Below, one piece after another: positions 1 through 8,059 of a DNA stretch of 52,741 bases. Positions within the stretch are counted from its first letter, which is position 1; the number at the start of each line of letters is the position of its first letter. Under the pieces are notes generated by a model that did not search any database, had not been told where the DNA came from, and saw nothing but the letters and a program-made list of their open reading frames with translations. A program made the translations under genes and the position numbers. The DNA is from a virus: the IMG/VR virus record IMGVR_UViG_3300031825_000389, positions 1 through 52,741 of that record. One strand, written 5' to 3'.

Positions 1-462
1 ATGCCGGCGTTTCGCTTTTATAACAACGATAACGGCACCGTTAGCATCACGTTCGAGCAGGGGGATTTGTCAGCGATCACGTTGGCAACCGGCCTTTCGC
101 AACGAGTCGCAGACGACATTGTTTCCAGCCTCGGGGCGATCCTTGCGAACGCCAAGGCCGAGCCCAAGATTGCTGCTGAGCAACTTCGCGCCGCCGCCAA
201 GGTGATCAACAAGGCCGCAATCAATAGGAATGGGGTGCAGCGCCCCGGCGCGGACGGCATCTGCGGCCGGACGTGGGCGCTGTTCGATGAAATGACGGAA
301 GACCTTGGACGCCCACCCGCTGCCACAGAAGCCATCGAGGAAGCCGAGAAGCGTGGGCTCGACTTCAATCCGAACAACGTGAAGGTCGAGCACAGCCGGT
401 GGAAAAGATGGAACGGCATCACGGAGACGCTGCGCAAGCCGCGAGCCACGGCGGAAGGTTGA
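1..462 (+). CDS. Hypothetical protein with C-terminal NVKVE-W-R-GI domain
   Basis: This is a 153-residue protein whose ATG is the first base of the window, so an upstream start cannot be excluded. Residues 85-140 (GICGRTW, DLGRPP, then NNVKVEHSRWKRWNG) match the same block in the 9339-9797 protein of this element (GLCWLAW, DLGRTP, NATNVKVEYSYWRRFHG). The two are paralogues with different N-termini. Similar small proteins ending in a Y/W-rich R-W-R-F-HG motif occur in alphaproteobacterial phages and plasmids, but I know no function for them. Its lone plus-strand position, facing the minus-strand alpA operon, says little more. Confidence 0.7.
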   Translation: MPAFRFYNNDNGTVSITFEQGDLSAITLATGLSQRVADDIVSSLGAILANAKAEPKIAAEQLRAAAKVINKAAINRNGVQRPGADGICGRTWALFDEMTEDLGRPPAATEAIEEAEKRGLDFNPNNVKVEHSRWKRWNGITETLRKPRATAEG

Positions 463-595
463 ACGGGTCCACGCGGGATAGCCCTGCCTCGCCAGCGGCG
501 GCGCAGGGCGGCCGTATGACCCGGCCGGCGCCCTTAACAGCCGGGGCGGCCCAAGCCAGCCCCACGGCCCGCCGCTGCGCTTCCGGCTTCAGGCG

Positions 596-997
596 TCAAG
601 CGAACCACTGATCGCCGACGCCATCCCAGCATTTGTCGATCAGGTTTCCTGCGAAACCGGCGTCTCCCCGATGCTTCGGAAGTCCCGTCACGTAGTCGAG
701 GAGTTCGTGCATGAGATCCTTGCCACCGAACTCGAAAGCGAGTTCCCCCACCTGTCGAATGCTCCACTTCAGCGAATTGCGAACAGGGCTCTTAGGGATG
801 GAACGCACCTGAATCCGCTCAAAGCTGCGGATGACTTTATCACCCATGGCAAGTTTCAGAGGGATATTGACGCTGACAGCCGGCCCCATTTTCGCCGCCT
901 GCCTCGCTTCGCGCTGCCGCCGTGCTTTGTCATGGTCCTTCACGGCTCCGACCAAAGCAGCCAAGGCATCGCGGAGTTCGAGTCTGTAGTCTTCCAC
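596..997 (-). CDS. Hypothetical protein, third gene of the alpA operon
   Basis: This is a 133-residue protein. The GTG start at 997 is chosen because GGAGGGG lies about 6 nt upstream; the longer open frame has no such signal. The N-terminus is helical and charged (LELRDALAALVGAVKDHDKARRQREARQAAKMG), and the C-terminal half has KWSIRQVGELAFEFGGKDL and LLDYVTGLP. I recognise no family. It starts 14 nt after the stop of the 1012-1308 gene, so it is very likely cotranscribed with alpA. A plus-strand frame over the same bases (671-1087) is judged a shadow. Confidence 0.6.
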   Translation of the reverse strand: MEDYRLELRDALAALVGAVKDHDKARRQREARQAAKMGPAVSVNIPLKLAMGDKVIRSFERIQVRSIPKSPVRNSLKWSIRQVGELAFEFGGKDLMHELLDYVTGLPKHRGDAGFAGNLIDKCWDGVGDQWFA

Positions 998-1011
998 GCC
1001 TTCCCCTCCTG

Positions 1012-1308
1012 TCAATTGACCGCAGCACCATCGGCGCGCCGGACGACACCGCCCACCGAGACCGTCCGCCACGGAGGCGGGGCGTAGGCGCGAGCATGGT
1101 GCCGCTCGCAATAGGACGAGCCCGGCTGCACCATGTCGCCACACGCCACAAGGTCTGCGCCGGACCCATCGACCGGCCATCGACAGTGCAGGCGCTCGCA
1201 GTCAATCAGGAGGCGGCGGTGCGGGGTGTCGGCGGGCGCCTCGCGCATGGCGGCTTCCGCCGCCTGCACCCATGCCCCGGCGGCCATAGTCTTCGCTGCC
1301 GCGCTCAT
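1012..1308 (-). CDS. Cys-rich small protein with a GcrA-like C-terminal metal-binding pattern
   Basis: This is a 98-residue protein whose ATG at 1308 overlaps the alpA stop (ATGA), indicating translational coupling. Residues 44-78 read as LIDCERLHCRW, then VACGDM, then YCERHHARAY, a C-x6-C, C, C-x2-HH arrangement suggesting one zinc site. The CRW plus SYCERHHARAY pattern resembles the C-terminus of GcrA-type cell-cycle regulators, but the GcrA DNA-binding N-terminus is missing. The prophage protein at 45789-46205 has a similar Cys/His cluster (CAW, CCGAP, WCREHRERVF). Its role is unknown; a transcription accessory factor is possible. Confidence 0.65.
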   Translation of the reverse strand: MSAAAKTMAAGAWVQAAEAAMREAPADTPHRRLLIDCERLHCRWPVDGSGADLVACGDMVQPGSSYCERHHARAYAPPPWRTVSVGGVVRRADGAAVN

Positions 1309-1577
1309 GCCAGCTCCCTCCGGCGTTGGACCTTGTGGGTTGCAGGCGGACGCGTCCGGCTGGTGGTCGCCTTGGTGCGCATCCAGGCGAGGACTTCGGC
1401 CTCGACCCAAACCCGCGTCTTTGCCGACAGGTAGATCGGCGTCGGGAAGTCGCCCTCCTTCACCAGATCGTCGAGGAAGCTGCGGCCGATGCCGACGAGC
1501 GCGTACACCTCCTCCACCCGCAGGAACCGAAGGTTCGGCTCGTTGCTGGTGAGGGCGTTGGAGTCTTCTTCCGACAT
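1305..1577 (-). CDS. alpA: AlpA-family phage/satellite transcriptional regulator
   Basis: This is a 90-residue winged-helix protein of the AlpA/MerR-like class. The diagnostic stretch is LRFLRVEEVYALVGIGRSFLDDLVKEGDFPTPIYLSAKTRVWVEAEVLAWM: a helix-turn-helix, the FP-x-P turn and the terminal W-x-EVxAW helix. The ATG at 1577 is preferred over a GTG at 1589 because GGAAG lies 7 nt upstream of it. AlpA proteins activate integrase/excision genes in P4-like satellites and cryptic prophages. It heads a three-gene operon, and inverted repeats in front of it (1612-1646) could be its own or a repressor's site. Confidence 0.8.
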   Translation of the reverse strand: MSEEDSNALTSNEPNLRFLRVEEVYALVGIGRSFLDDLVKEGDFPTPIYLSAKTRVWVEAEVLAWMRTKATTSRTRPPATHKVQRRRELA

Positions 1578-1611
1578 GACCGCTTCCACTGTGGCTATTG
1601 CCCCGCATGGG

Positions 1612-1646
1612 GCTGCATTACGTTGTGACCCACTGTAACCACAGTG
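1612..1646. promoter_or_regulatory. Putative operator region of the alpA operon
   Basis: Upstream of the alpA start lie an 18-bp block GCTGCATTACGTTGTGAC (1612-1629) and an inverted repeat CACTGT-4 nt-ACAGTG (1631-1646). The 18-bp block recurs with two mismatches at 9819-9836, just upstream of the minus-strand gene at 9797, so a shared regulator is likely. Copies of the TGTGGT motif on either side (1590-1601 and 1634-1643) overlap this region. Confidence 0.45.
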
Positions 1647-1649
1647 AAA

Positions 1650-2777
1650 ACGTTGATTTGAAGCGCTTTTTGCAGTCTGATGTGAAGTATTCGCAGTCGG
1701 ATTGCGGAAAATACTTATGCGGAGTGCTTTTGGCTGTGGAGGGCTTCAAGGGGTGGCAGGCCCTAGGGAGGTGTGTAATAGGGCATGACCGCGAAGGACG
1801 GCGAGGGCGGTGGGGACGGTGGGACGCGGAAGGCGAGAGCCGCACCCACTCTCGTATGCGCGCCCGCAAGGGCCGTCCAACGGCCGACCAAGGCAAATCG
1901 CTAGGGCAGGCCATGGGCGGGCGTTCGTGGTTCCGGGACTGCCTGCCTAGCCCGGCCACCCACCGCGCGAGCCCAGCGCCGCCGCTGGCAGCCCCGGCCG
2001 TGCTTTCCGTCCCGGTCCCTTCCCCCCGGTTGCCATGGGGGGGGGGGGTGCGAGCTTGCCGTGGGCGGCTGGCGGGCGACGGGGAGGTGGAGGCGATGAC
2101 CACACCATGGGACAGCCCGAGCCGGCAGGCTTGCAGGGGTTCGGCGGCACTGTCTGGCGCCGAACCCCGCTGAACTCATTGGAGGTATTTAGGTGGGTGT
2201 GGGGTAGCCTACGGCTGCACCCCGAAAAGTGGGCGGCTGCGCCGGGGAGACAGGTCGCATTTTGTGGCATAAGGCATTGAAATATAATGGTATTCCGAAC
2301 TGCATTTTACGCATTTGCGGCATATTTTAAGCATAAGTCATTGAAAATACGCATGTTTAAGGCTTTTCGCTCCCCCACACATATAGACAGAAATGAGACA
2401 AAATAAGCTACAGGGGGTGCGTCATTAAAAACCTAAAATATGTATACATATACCCCATATAACTTATTTGTTTTCAGTATGTTGTGCCGTTTTAAGGTGT
2501 TCCGCAAATGGCCTTAAAACCTAAAACGCCGCAGGCCGTGTCTCGGGCAGGCTTGCCGGCCCCCCAATGTGGTTACAGCACCGCCAAGGCTCCGCGATCA
2601 ACGCTGGCACAAGGGGCTTTCTAGGACGGGTTAGGTGGACCGCGCCGGGGCTGCGGCGGGGCCGCAGGGTGGGCATTCCAACCGGCGCCGGGCGACCTAC
2701 CGGCCGGGACCGCGAAGGCCGCCACGGGCTGCCCCGCGCGAGCGCCGGGCGGACTGGCGGCCGGGCTGGAAGCGCGG
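1650..2777. other. 1.1-kb gene-poor region; AT-rich patch at 2268-2527 may be a replication origin
   Basis: I see no convincing gene here; the open frames are GC-driven and lack ribosome sites. A G12 run sits at 2037-2048. From 2268 to 2527 the composition becomes strongly AT-rich, with the direct repeat GCATAAGNCATTGAAA at 2268-2283 and 2331-2346, several GCATTT/GCATATTTT words, and the word AAAACCTAAAA twice (about 2428 and 2515). This patch lies directly downstream of the DUF3987 primase/helicase-like gene, which is where an element's replication origin would be expected. The origin assignment is inference. Confidence 0.4.
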
Positions 2778-4379
2778 TCACGTTCTCCGCGCTGTTCCGC
2801 AGAGAACGAAGGCCCGAACGTTCGTATTGTACGGCTCCAACTGGAGCTTGTTCAGTTCGAGCAGGGTTTCGTTGGCAAGAGCCGACCTGAGCACGCCGTC
2901 TAGGGCCGCGTTGCTACCCTGTTTGTGGTTACGGAAGGCTGCCAAATTCGCGATCTGCGTGTGTATGTAGGAGCGAGGGATAACGCCTGCCTTGCGCAGA
3001 TGGTCAAAACGTCGCATCTGCGGCGGTACCTTGTTATCGTCAAGCTGTAGCCATTTCAGGCAAATCTGGAGCACCTTCTTTTCCCGGTCAGAGTCGTCGT
3101 TGCCGATATCGCCGGTGGCGAGCTGACCGAGGAACAGGTTCACATCCCGCATGACGAACTGGATCGCCCATTCAACGTGCTCCGTTGTGACGACTGGTTC
3201 CCAAAAGCGATCCGCCACAGCGAGCAACGAGGCCAGCTTCAGAGCCTTGAGGTGGGCACGGGTCCAAACAGCGCGTTCGCCTTCGTTCTCCTTGGCGTTC
3301 AGGGTGGTGATACACCGGATGTTGAAAGCGGACATTACGGCAAGCGCATCCGGGTCCATTTGTACCATCCGAACTTGGGGCGGGTTCGGAGCCGGTGGGT
3401 TGCGCTGCACCGCATCCGACAGGATGCTGCACCAGTATTGCCAGTGGTCATCGGCGAGCCGCGAGCCGCCGTTCTCGTTGGGCAAAGGCCGGTCGCCCTC
3501 GTATGTGGTCACAAGGAAGCGAGACAACAACCCATCCTCCATCATGTCGGAGGTGAGCGCTTCCTTGAACTTGCCCGGCGTCGTTTCGCCGAGGAAGGAC
3601 AGGGCGGGGTACGCGACGCCCGGCACGTTCTTTCCTGCGTCGCTGTACGTCTTGCCCTCCAGATAATCCTTTGAATAGGCGTTGGTGAGGACGCTGCGAA
3701 ACGCCTGCTCCGGCGCGTCGTTCGGGTTTGCCATGCGGCTGAGACGGCGCCCGAACTCGCCTTGCAGGTTCAGGAAGCCGGGCGTCGCGAGAAGCTGCTT
3801 ATGGAGTGCGGGACCGGACACGAAGTCCGTAGCCTGGATGAAGCGGTCACAACCAACGATGCCGTTCACCTTTATCCACTTCGGGATTTCCTTGTGAATG
3901 GCGTCCTTGCCGATGCCGCTACGCGCGACGAGAATTTGGTACAGGGACAAATCCACGTTCGTGTGTGTCCGGTAGGTCCGGCCGCACACGCCCGCGAGCA
4001 AGGCCACGGTCGCCACGGTAGCGACCTCCATGATCTGGCAATAGCTGTTCCCGTAAATGTTGCGCGCGATGGTGCCCGCAAAGCCCGGCGGGAAGCTGAA
4101 GGGGAGTTTCGCGCCCTGCTCGCACTTGTCTAGAGCAGCCTTGGTGTCGATCTCGCGCTCGCTTGGTTCCGGGGCAACGGAATTGGCGTCAAACATGAAA
4201 CCGATGTTAGTTGTGCCCGGCGGAGGCATTGGGGGCAGGGCGGGGTCAAGGCCCGGCTCGGCGCGGAACGCCGGCTTGGGCTCTGCCCTAGGTTCCGGCT
4301 CGGACGGTCTCTCAGGAACTGGTGTGCTGTCCCAAAATAAGCCCGGCTCGATCCTGGTAGACTTTTCAGAGGTAGACAC
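2778..4379 (-). CDS. DUF3987-type primase/helicase-like protein
   Basis: This is a 533-residue protein starting at GTG 4379, with GGAAG about 9 nt upstream. Residues 1-90 are a proline/glutamate-rich linker. The core begins near residue 95 (FPPGFAGTIARNIYGNS) and carries a degenerate Walker A, ARSGIGKDAIHK, around 152-163, and GEFGRRLSRM around 207-216, a feature typical of DUF3987 proteins. Further blocks are FLGETTPGKF and LSRFLVTTYEGDR. DUF3987 proteins belong to plasmid, phage and satellite replication modules and are thought to be primase-associated ATPases. The gene lies between a palindromic operator-like site (4451-4487) and the AT-rich patch at 2268-2527, so I infer it replicates this element. 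Confidence 0.75.
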   Translation of the reverse strand: MSTSEKSTRIEPGLFWDSTPVPERPSEPEPRAEPKPAFRAEPGLDPALPPMPPPGTTNIGFMFDANSVAPEPSEREIDTKAALDKCEQGAKLPFSFPPGFAGTIARNIYGNSYCQIMEVATVATVALLAGVCGRTYRTHTNVDLSLYQILVARSGIGKDAIHKEIPKWIKVNGIVGCDRFIQATDFVSGPALHKQLLATPGFLNLQGEFGRRLSRMANPNDAPEQAFRSVLTNAYSKDYLEGKTYSDAGKNVPGVAYPALSFLGETTPGKFKEALTSDMMEDGLLSRFLVTTYEGDRPLPNENGGSRLADDHWQYWCSILSDAVQRNPPAPNPPQVRMVQMDPDALAVMSAFNIRCITTLNAKENEGERAVWTRAHLKALKLASLLAVADRFWEPVVTTEHVEWAIQFVMRDVNLFLGQLATGDIGNDDSDREKKVLQICLKWLQLDDNKVPPQMRRFDHLRKAGVIPRSYIHTQIANLAAFRNHKQGSNAALDGVLRSALANETLLELNKLQLEPYNTNVRAFVLCGTARRT

Positions 4380-4450
4380 CCGTTACACCCTTCCGCGTGA
4401 AGTCTAAGCGGAGCGAGAGAAAGGAGGCGCTTGGCAAGCGCTTCCCTTTC

Positions 4451-4487
4451 GTGTAGAACAGGCGGTGCCACCTGTACTGTTCTACAC
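4451..4487. promoter_or_regulatory. 11-bp perfect inverted repeat upstream of the DUF3987 gene
   Basis: GTGTAGAACAG (4451-4461) and CTGTTCTACAC (4477-4487) form a perfect inverted repeat around a 15-bp centre. It lies about 70 bp upstream of the GTG start at 4379, the usual place for an operator. No poly-T follows, so a terminator is unlikely. Confidence 0.5.
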
Positions 4488-4504
4488 GGCCCTTCCGCCG
4501 AGAT

Positions 4505-4542
4505 ACACCCCCGCCAGCTTCACGGTTGGCGGGGGTGTTCTG
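4505..4542. terminator. Strong hairpin, likely terminator
   Basis: ACACCCCCGCCA (4505-4516) pairs perfectly with TGGCGGGGGTGT (4527-4538) across a 10-nt loop and is followed by TCTGTTT. It separates the DUF3987 gene from the terminase-like gene 4734-5291. The T-tract is short, so direction and efficiency are uncertain; on the minus strand it could stop transcripts of the upstream gene. Confidence 0.45.
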
Positions 4543-4733
4543 TTTCATGTACCCCATTGCGGCACCATGCGCCAGTTAAGCGCGCATTTACGATCCAATT
4601 GTACTTGTCGAATACCTAAATGCTTGGTTCGGTTCCCACCCCGGCCACCTTCGCCCTTTGACCTCCAAAGGCATTTCAGTGTGAGGCAGGACCCGCCCCG
4701 AGGCCAGCCCCCGGCCACCTTGACCTATTGTGG

Positions 4734-5291
4734 TCACTGCTCGTCCTTGTCGCACTCAGCGGACGCCAGCGCCGGGACAGGCTGCGTGAAATTCCCGGCG
4801 AGCTTGGCGGCCACCGCATCCAGCGCGCCTCGTAGTTCCTCGTTGAGCTCGGTTGGCGCATGCGTCACCACGGCATCCACCTGTTGCCGAATGTGCGGGT
4901 TCCAAATGGGATCCGCGCCACGTAGCGCGGACTCGGCGGCCCTGACGCCGGCCGCATTGCCCTCGGCCGCTGCCGCGTGCAGCGAGCGCTCAAGGTGGAG
5001 GACACGTTTTGCCTGCCCATGCTTCAGGGCATAGGCGAGCGCTTCATGGGCGTTCGCCCACTGGTAAACCGTATCCCGGCTGAGTCCGATTTCACCACAC
5101 GCTGCGGTGATTGAGAAGCCTTGCGACATAAGATCAACAATCAGGTCGCAGACAACCGGGTTATACTTGTTAATGTCGATATATTTCTCTGCGTAATACG
5201 CCTCCAAGGCGTCTATATTGTCCCGAACCGCTTTCGGCAGACGCTCCTTTGAGGCGTATTTCTTCAATGCCGATTTGTACGGGTTTGCCAT
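4734..5291 (-). CDS. Terminase-small-subunit-like HTH protein
   Basis: This is a 185-residue protein from ATG 5291 (MANPYKSALKKYASKERLP); a longer frame upstream looks non-coding and has no ribosome site. Residues 55-85 form a helix-turn-helix: VVCDLIVDLMSQGFSITAACGEIGLSRDTVYQWAN. A helical region follows (ALKHGQAKRVLHLERSL). The layout of I-x-LM-S-x-G-x-S, HTH, then helices is that of TerS-like or transposase-type HTH proteins. If it is a TerS it would fit a packaging-hijacking satellite, since no large terminase accompanies it here. The alternative is an HTH regulator; sequence alone does not decide. Confidence 0.55.
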   Translation of the reverse strand: MANPYKSALKKYASKERLPKAVRDNIDALEAYYAEKYIDINKYNPVVCDLIVDLMSQGFSITAACGEIGLSRDTVYQWANAHEALAYALKHGQAKRVLHLERSLHAAAAEGNAAGVRAAESALRGADPIWNPHIRQQVDAVVTHAPTELNEELRGALDAVAAKLAGNFTQPVPALASAECDKDEQ

Positions 5292-5456
5292 GAAAGACGA
5301 TCCATTACTTTGATTGCTTCGTGCAACCATAGCAGACAGCAGCGCATTCGGCAATTTATACTTGCCATTCCAAAAAGGCGGCATTATTGTTAAACGAAAT
5401 AACAAGCCCCCGTCATACCAATAGAAGGGCCGAACCGCGCAGGTGGAATCTAAGTT
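5292..5456. promoter_or_regulatory. Divergent promoter region
   Basis: The 165 bp separate the minus-strand TerS-like gene and the plus-strand 5457 gene. The DNA is less GC-rich than its surroundings and contains GGCATTATTGTTAAACG and AATTTATACTTGCCATT, which could hold promoters. I could not fix a confident -35/-10 pair. Confidence 0.35.
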
Positions 5457-5795
5457 ATGAAAGCGATTACTGGTGAAGCCCTCGTCAAACGACTTGTGAT
5501 TCTGCGAGGCAAATTCTTCTACGCCCATGAGCGCAGCGGCGACCATCGGCTTCACGCCGCGTTGAACGCCTTCGAGCGCGAAGCCATGACGCTCCGAGGC
5601 GTGGAGGTGAATTTCGCCAGCCAGTCCGAGGCGGGCCACGCAGGCGCGCTTTGGGATGAATGCCACGGGCTGGCGCTGAGGGCGTTCTACCAGCTTGGCC
5701 AGTGCCGCAGGGTTTTTGGGCTCGGGGTGGAGCCGCCGCCCCCTGCACCGCCGCAGTTCGGCGCGCCTTCTCCCTTCCCCATCGCCCACGCCTGA
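5457..5795 (+). CDS. Hypothetical protein, first gene of a three-gene plus operon
   Basis: This is a 112-residue protein from ATG 5457, with AGGTGGA about 9 nt upstream. It has a basic N-terminus (MKAITGEALVKRLVILRGK), then a helical acidic/histidine-rich middle (ALNAFEREAMTLRGVEVNFASQSEAGHAGALWDECHGLALRAFYQLG), and a proline-rich tail (PPPPAPPQF). I recognise no family. The next gene starts 15 nt after its stop with its own Shine-Dalgarno sequence, so the two are probably cotranscribed. Confidence 0.6.
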   Translation: MKAITGEALVKRLVILRGKFFYAHERSGDHRLHAALNAFEREAMTLRGVEVNFASQSEAGHAGALWDECHGLALRAFYQLGQCRRVFGLGVEPPPPAPPQFGAPSPFPIAHA

Positions 5796-5810
5796 AAGGA
5801 CACCCTACCG

Positions 5811-6197
5811 ATGTTCCCCTTGCTCAAGCGGATTTCGGCCAAAGATCTGGAGCCCATTCGGGGCCGCCCTCGGAAGCTATTCTTGGAAGATCGCGCGCCG
5901 GTCAATCCGACCGAGGTTCGGCTGACCCAGATTCGCGAAAGTTACTTGGCCCAGTTGACTGGCCGGCACACGCCCACGGTGAAGGAAATCGCCGAACGCA
6001 TCGCCGCCAAGACAATTGAAGCTGAGGTGATGGCGGCACTTTGGGGCGCGGATCACGCGTTCACGCGGCGGCAGGACTTTGAGATCGGCCGTCTGATCGC
6101 CGCCCTGCATTTGGAGCACGTCGAGCCGCTGCACCCGGCGGACCAGTGGCCGGACGAGCCGGACGATGACCACACCAGCACCCAGGCGGAGCACTAA
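5811..6197 (+). CDS. Hypothetical protein
   Basis: This is a 128-residue protein from ATG 5811, preceded by GAAAGGACACC. It contains a putative small HTH-like stretch (TPTVKEIAERIAAKTIEAEVMAALWG) and an acidic histidine-rich tail (PDEPDDDHTSTQAEH). The N-terminal motif RGRPRKLFLEDRAPVNPTE resembles an AT-hook-like basic patch. No family is recognised. Its stop is one base before the ATG of the next gene. One copy of the TGTGGTCATCG motif (minus orientation) lies in its last codons. Confidence 0.6.
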   Translation: MFPLLKRISAKDLEPIRGRPRKLFLEDRAPVNPTEVRLTQIRESYLAQLTGRHTPTVKEIAERIAAKTIEAEVMAALWGADHAFTRRQDFEIGRLIAALHLEHVEPLHPADQWPDEPDDDHTSTQAEH

Positions 6198-6198
6198 C

Positions 6199-7089
6199 AT
6201 GATCGATCCCAGACTGAACCACAGCGAGCAGGGCTTCCCTCCCCGCTATGCGACCGAGGCGCGCGATGCCTTGGCCGCCACCATCGCCAAGCTACCCCAG
6301 AGCGCTGCGGCGAAGCTGCGCGAGTTCGAGGACGCGGCCCTCAGCAGCGAGGGCGCGGTGAGGGTGGCGCAGGAGCGGCGCAACGAGAAGCTGCGCCCCA
6401 TCACCATGCTTCGGCAGGCCGTGGCGCAGAGCACCACGCCTCATCCCGCCAATCTTGAGCGTCTTTCGCAGCTTGAACCCGAGTTGGAGCACGTCGAGGA
6501 AATGCTGCGCCGGTTTCAGGCCGAGCGTGCCGCCGCCAACATGCTGTTCGGCGGCATCCAACGCGCGCTCGAAGCCCTGCCGTCCAATGCCCGCCTCGTG
6601 CAGGTCCCGGCGCCCGAGCCGAAGAAGGGCATGACGCTCACCGCTGCCCGCGAGGCCGTCACCAGCCTGACGCGCGACATCCACGCGCTGGAGACCTCCG
6701 CGCCCACCACCGAGGAGCAGGCTGCGACGCTCCGCGCCGCCATCGCAAAGCGAGGGGAAGCCGGGCGGCCGCGAATGGACCGCACAGGTCGGCTGAAGAC
6801 CGATGCCGCTGCCACAGCACAGGCTGCGGCGCTCGCGGTGATGTGCTGGGCATTCCCGGAAGCGGTGTTCGAGCGGATGGTGGAAGACGGCGCCTTGCGC
6901 GAGGGAGGCTCCCTGTCGGCGGCCGAGAAGGCGGCGGCGCTGGCCACCCTCCGCGCCAGCTTGTTCGAGACCGAACTTTTAGAAGAAGCGCTGATCCAGC
7001 GGGACGGCGGCACCCGCCGTCCCGACGCGGACGCGTTCGCAATCCTCGGCGTCCGGGTTGAGGCAGGACGAGCGGCGCGGGCCGCATGA
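6199..7089 (+). CDS. Hypothetical helical protein
   Basis: This is a 296-residue protein from ATG 6199, with GGAG 8 nt upstream. It is almost entirely alpha-helical by composition, with likely coiled-coil stretches at residues 85-130 (LEPELEHVEEMLRRFQAERAAANM) and 150-190. A basic, glycine-containing segment RGEAGRPRMDRTGRLKTDAAATAQAAALAVMCWAFPEAVFERMVE follows near 190-235. I do not recognise it. It closes the plus operon 5457-7089; the 300-bp gap downstream contains strong secondary structure. Confidence 0.6.
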   Translation: MIDPRLNHSEQGFPPRYATEARDALAATIAKLPQSAAAKLREFEDAALSSEGAVRVAQERRNEKLRPITMLRQAVAQSTTPHPANLERLSQLEPELEHVEEMLRRFQAERAAANMLFGGIQRALEALPSNARLVQVPAPEPKKGMTLTAAREAVTSLTRDIHALETSAPTTEEQAATLRAAIAKRGEAGRPRMDRTGRLKTDAAATAQAAALAVMCWAFPEAVFERMVEDGALREGGSLSAAEKAAALATLRASLFETELLEEALIQRDGGTRRPDADAFAILGVRVEAGRAARAA

Positions 7090-7393
7090 GGACCAAGGTT
7101 GCTCCCCCGGCGTTCGCCATCGCCGAGGTTGAGCACAGGCACCACCGGGCGCGCTTGTGACGACTCGGCGCGAGAGGAAAAGGGATGCGGTTCCCCCTAT
7201 CCCGCATCCCGAACCGTCCCCGGTGGTGCCCACAAATTCGAATCCGGGGCGCCGCTGAAGCGGCGGCCCGGCATCAAATCGCGGTTCGGTTCCTACCGGT
7301 GCCGCCCACACACAAGCGGGGCCAAGGGCCGGCACCACCCATGTGGTCACTGCCCACGACACCGCCCCCGCTGAGCAACGGAAAGGACAACAC
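7090..7393. other. Structured 300-bp intergenic region
   Basis: No gene is seen. GGCACCACCGGG (7138-7149) pairs with CCCGGTGGTGCC (7219-7230). Inside it GGGATGCGG (7182-7190) pairs with CCGCATCCC (7202-7210), and a weaker GC arm lies near 7150-7172. The whole could fold as a branched RNA or cruciform of about 93 nt. A further GGTGCC/GGCACC pair (about 7298 and 7331) precedes a TGTGGTCACTGC motif at 7342. It may be a small RNA, a leader or a protein-binding DNA structure. Confidence 0.4.
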
Positions 7394-7873
7394 ATGACGA
7401 TTATCGACCGCTTCGGCCGCCCCAAGGAAGTGGCGGCCGGCTACGTCCTTCAGGAGGGCGAGTCCCAGTTTGGCGACCTCGGCTCCATGCACCTGCCGGC
7501 GAACACCCGCCGCATGGGCGATGCCGCGCTTGCGGCCTTCTTCCGGGATGGCGGCATGGGCGGCGGCAAGCCCGACGATGCCGTGCCCGCCGGCTTCTTC
7601 AAGGATGCCTACGGCCGCACGCTGGTGCGCGGCACCACCTCCGGCAATGACCGGGCGGACGGCAAGGCGCTCGGCTACCGGCTGGCCTATGAGGCCGACC
7701 TGCGGGACGCGTACAAGGCCGGCGACGTCGAGCCTGCGGACACTTCGGCGAACACCGCACCCAACATCGCCCGGCACGGCGAGCAGGAAGGCCCCGAGGT
7801 GCGGAAGGCCCGCGAGCGGTACGAGAGCGACATGCGCGACGCGTGGCGCAGGCCGGTGAGCGAGACGGCCTGA
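7394..7873 (+). CDS. Hypothetical protein
   Basis: This is a 159-residue protein from ATG 7394, with a GGAAAGGAC ribosome site. It is Gly/Asp-rich (RDGGMGGGKPDDAVPAGFFKDAYGRTLVRGTTSGNDRADGKALGY) and ends in a charged helix (EVRKARERYESDMRDAWRRP). There is no membrane segment and no recognised family. It is monocistronic: structured DNA lies upstream, and a symmetric terminator (7991-8019) lies downstream after another TGTGGTC inverted pair. Confidence 0.6.
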   Translation: MTIIDRFGRPKEVAAGYVLQEGESQFGDLGSMHLPANTRRMGDAALAAFFRDGGMGGGKPDDAVPAGFFKDAYGRTLVRGTTSGNDRADGKALGYRLAYEADLRDAYKAGDVEPADTSANTAPNIARHGEQEGPEVRKARERYESDMRDAWRRPVSETA

Positions 7874-7990
7874 CGGTCGGCCCGTCGCGTGGGGGTGGGC
7901 GCAGGCTCGCTAGGACCACACGGTCGGCACCGTCGCCCCCATGTGGTCATCGCGAGTCCACGGGCTTCCCTAGCGATTCTTCCGACAACG

Positions 7991-8020
7991 AAAAAGGGCG
8001 CCCCACCGGGCGCCCTTTTG
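7991..8020. terminator. Bidirectional intrinsic terminator
   Basis: AAAAAGGGCGCCC, a 4-nt loop and GGGCGCCCTTTTG form a perfect stem flanked by A-run and T-run. It lies between the convergent genes 7394-7873 (+) and 8060-8245 (-), serving both directions. Confidence 0.85.
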
Positions 8021-8059
8021 TTGATGTGGTGGGGGCCGGCGGTGCCGGCCCCGTCTGGC

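Noticed and set aside
671-1087. 138-codon plus-strand frame
   Set aside because: The minus-strand 596-997 gene has a GGAGGGG site and operon context; the plus frame has neither.
1598-2280. Several frames in the gene-poor stretch
   Set aside because: No ribosome sites, low-complexity Pro/Gly/Arg products, no neighbours in phase; left as non-coding.
5292-5789. N-terminal extension of the TerS-like gene
   Set aside because: The extension overlaps the plus gene 5457-5795, which has a ribosome site, and lacks one itself; the start at 5291 is preferred.
7219-7260. tRNA-like T-arm (AATTCGAATCCGGGG)
   Set aside because: No matching acceptor, D-arm or anticodon arm; taken as chance within a structured region.
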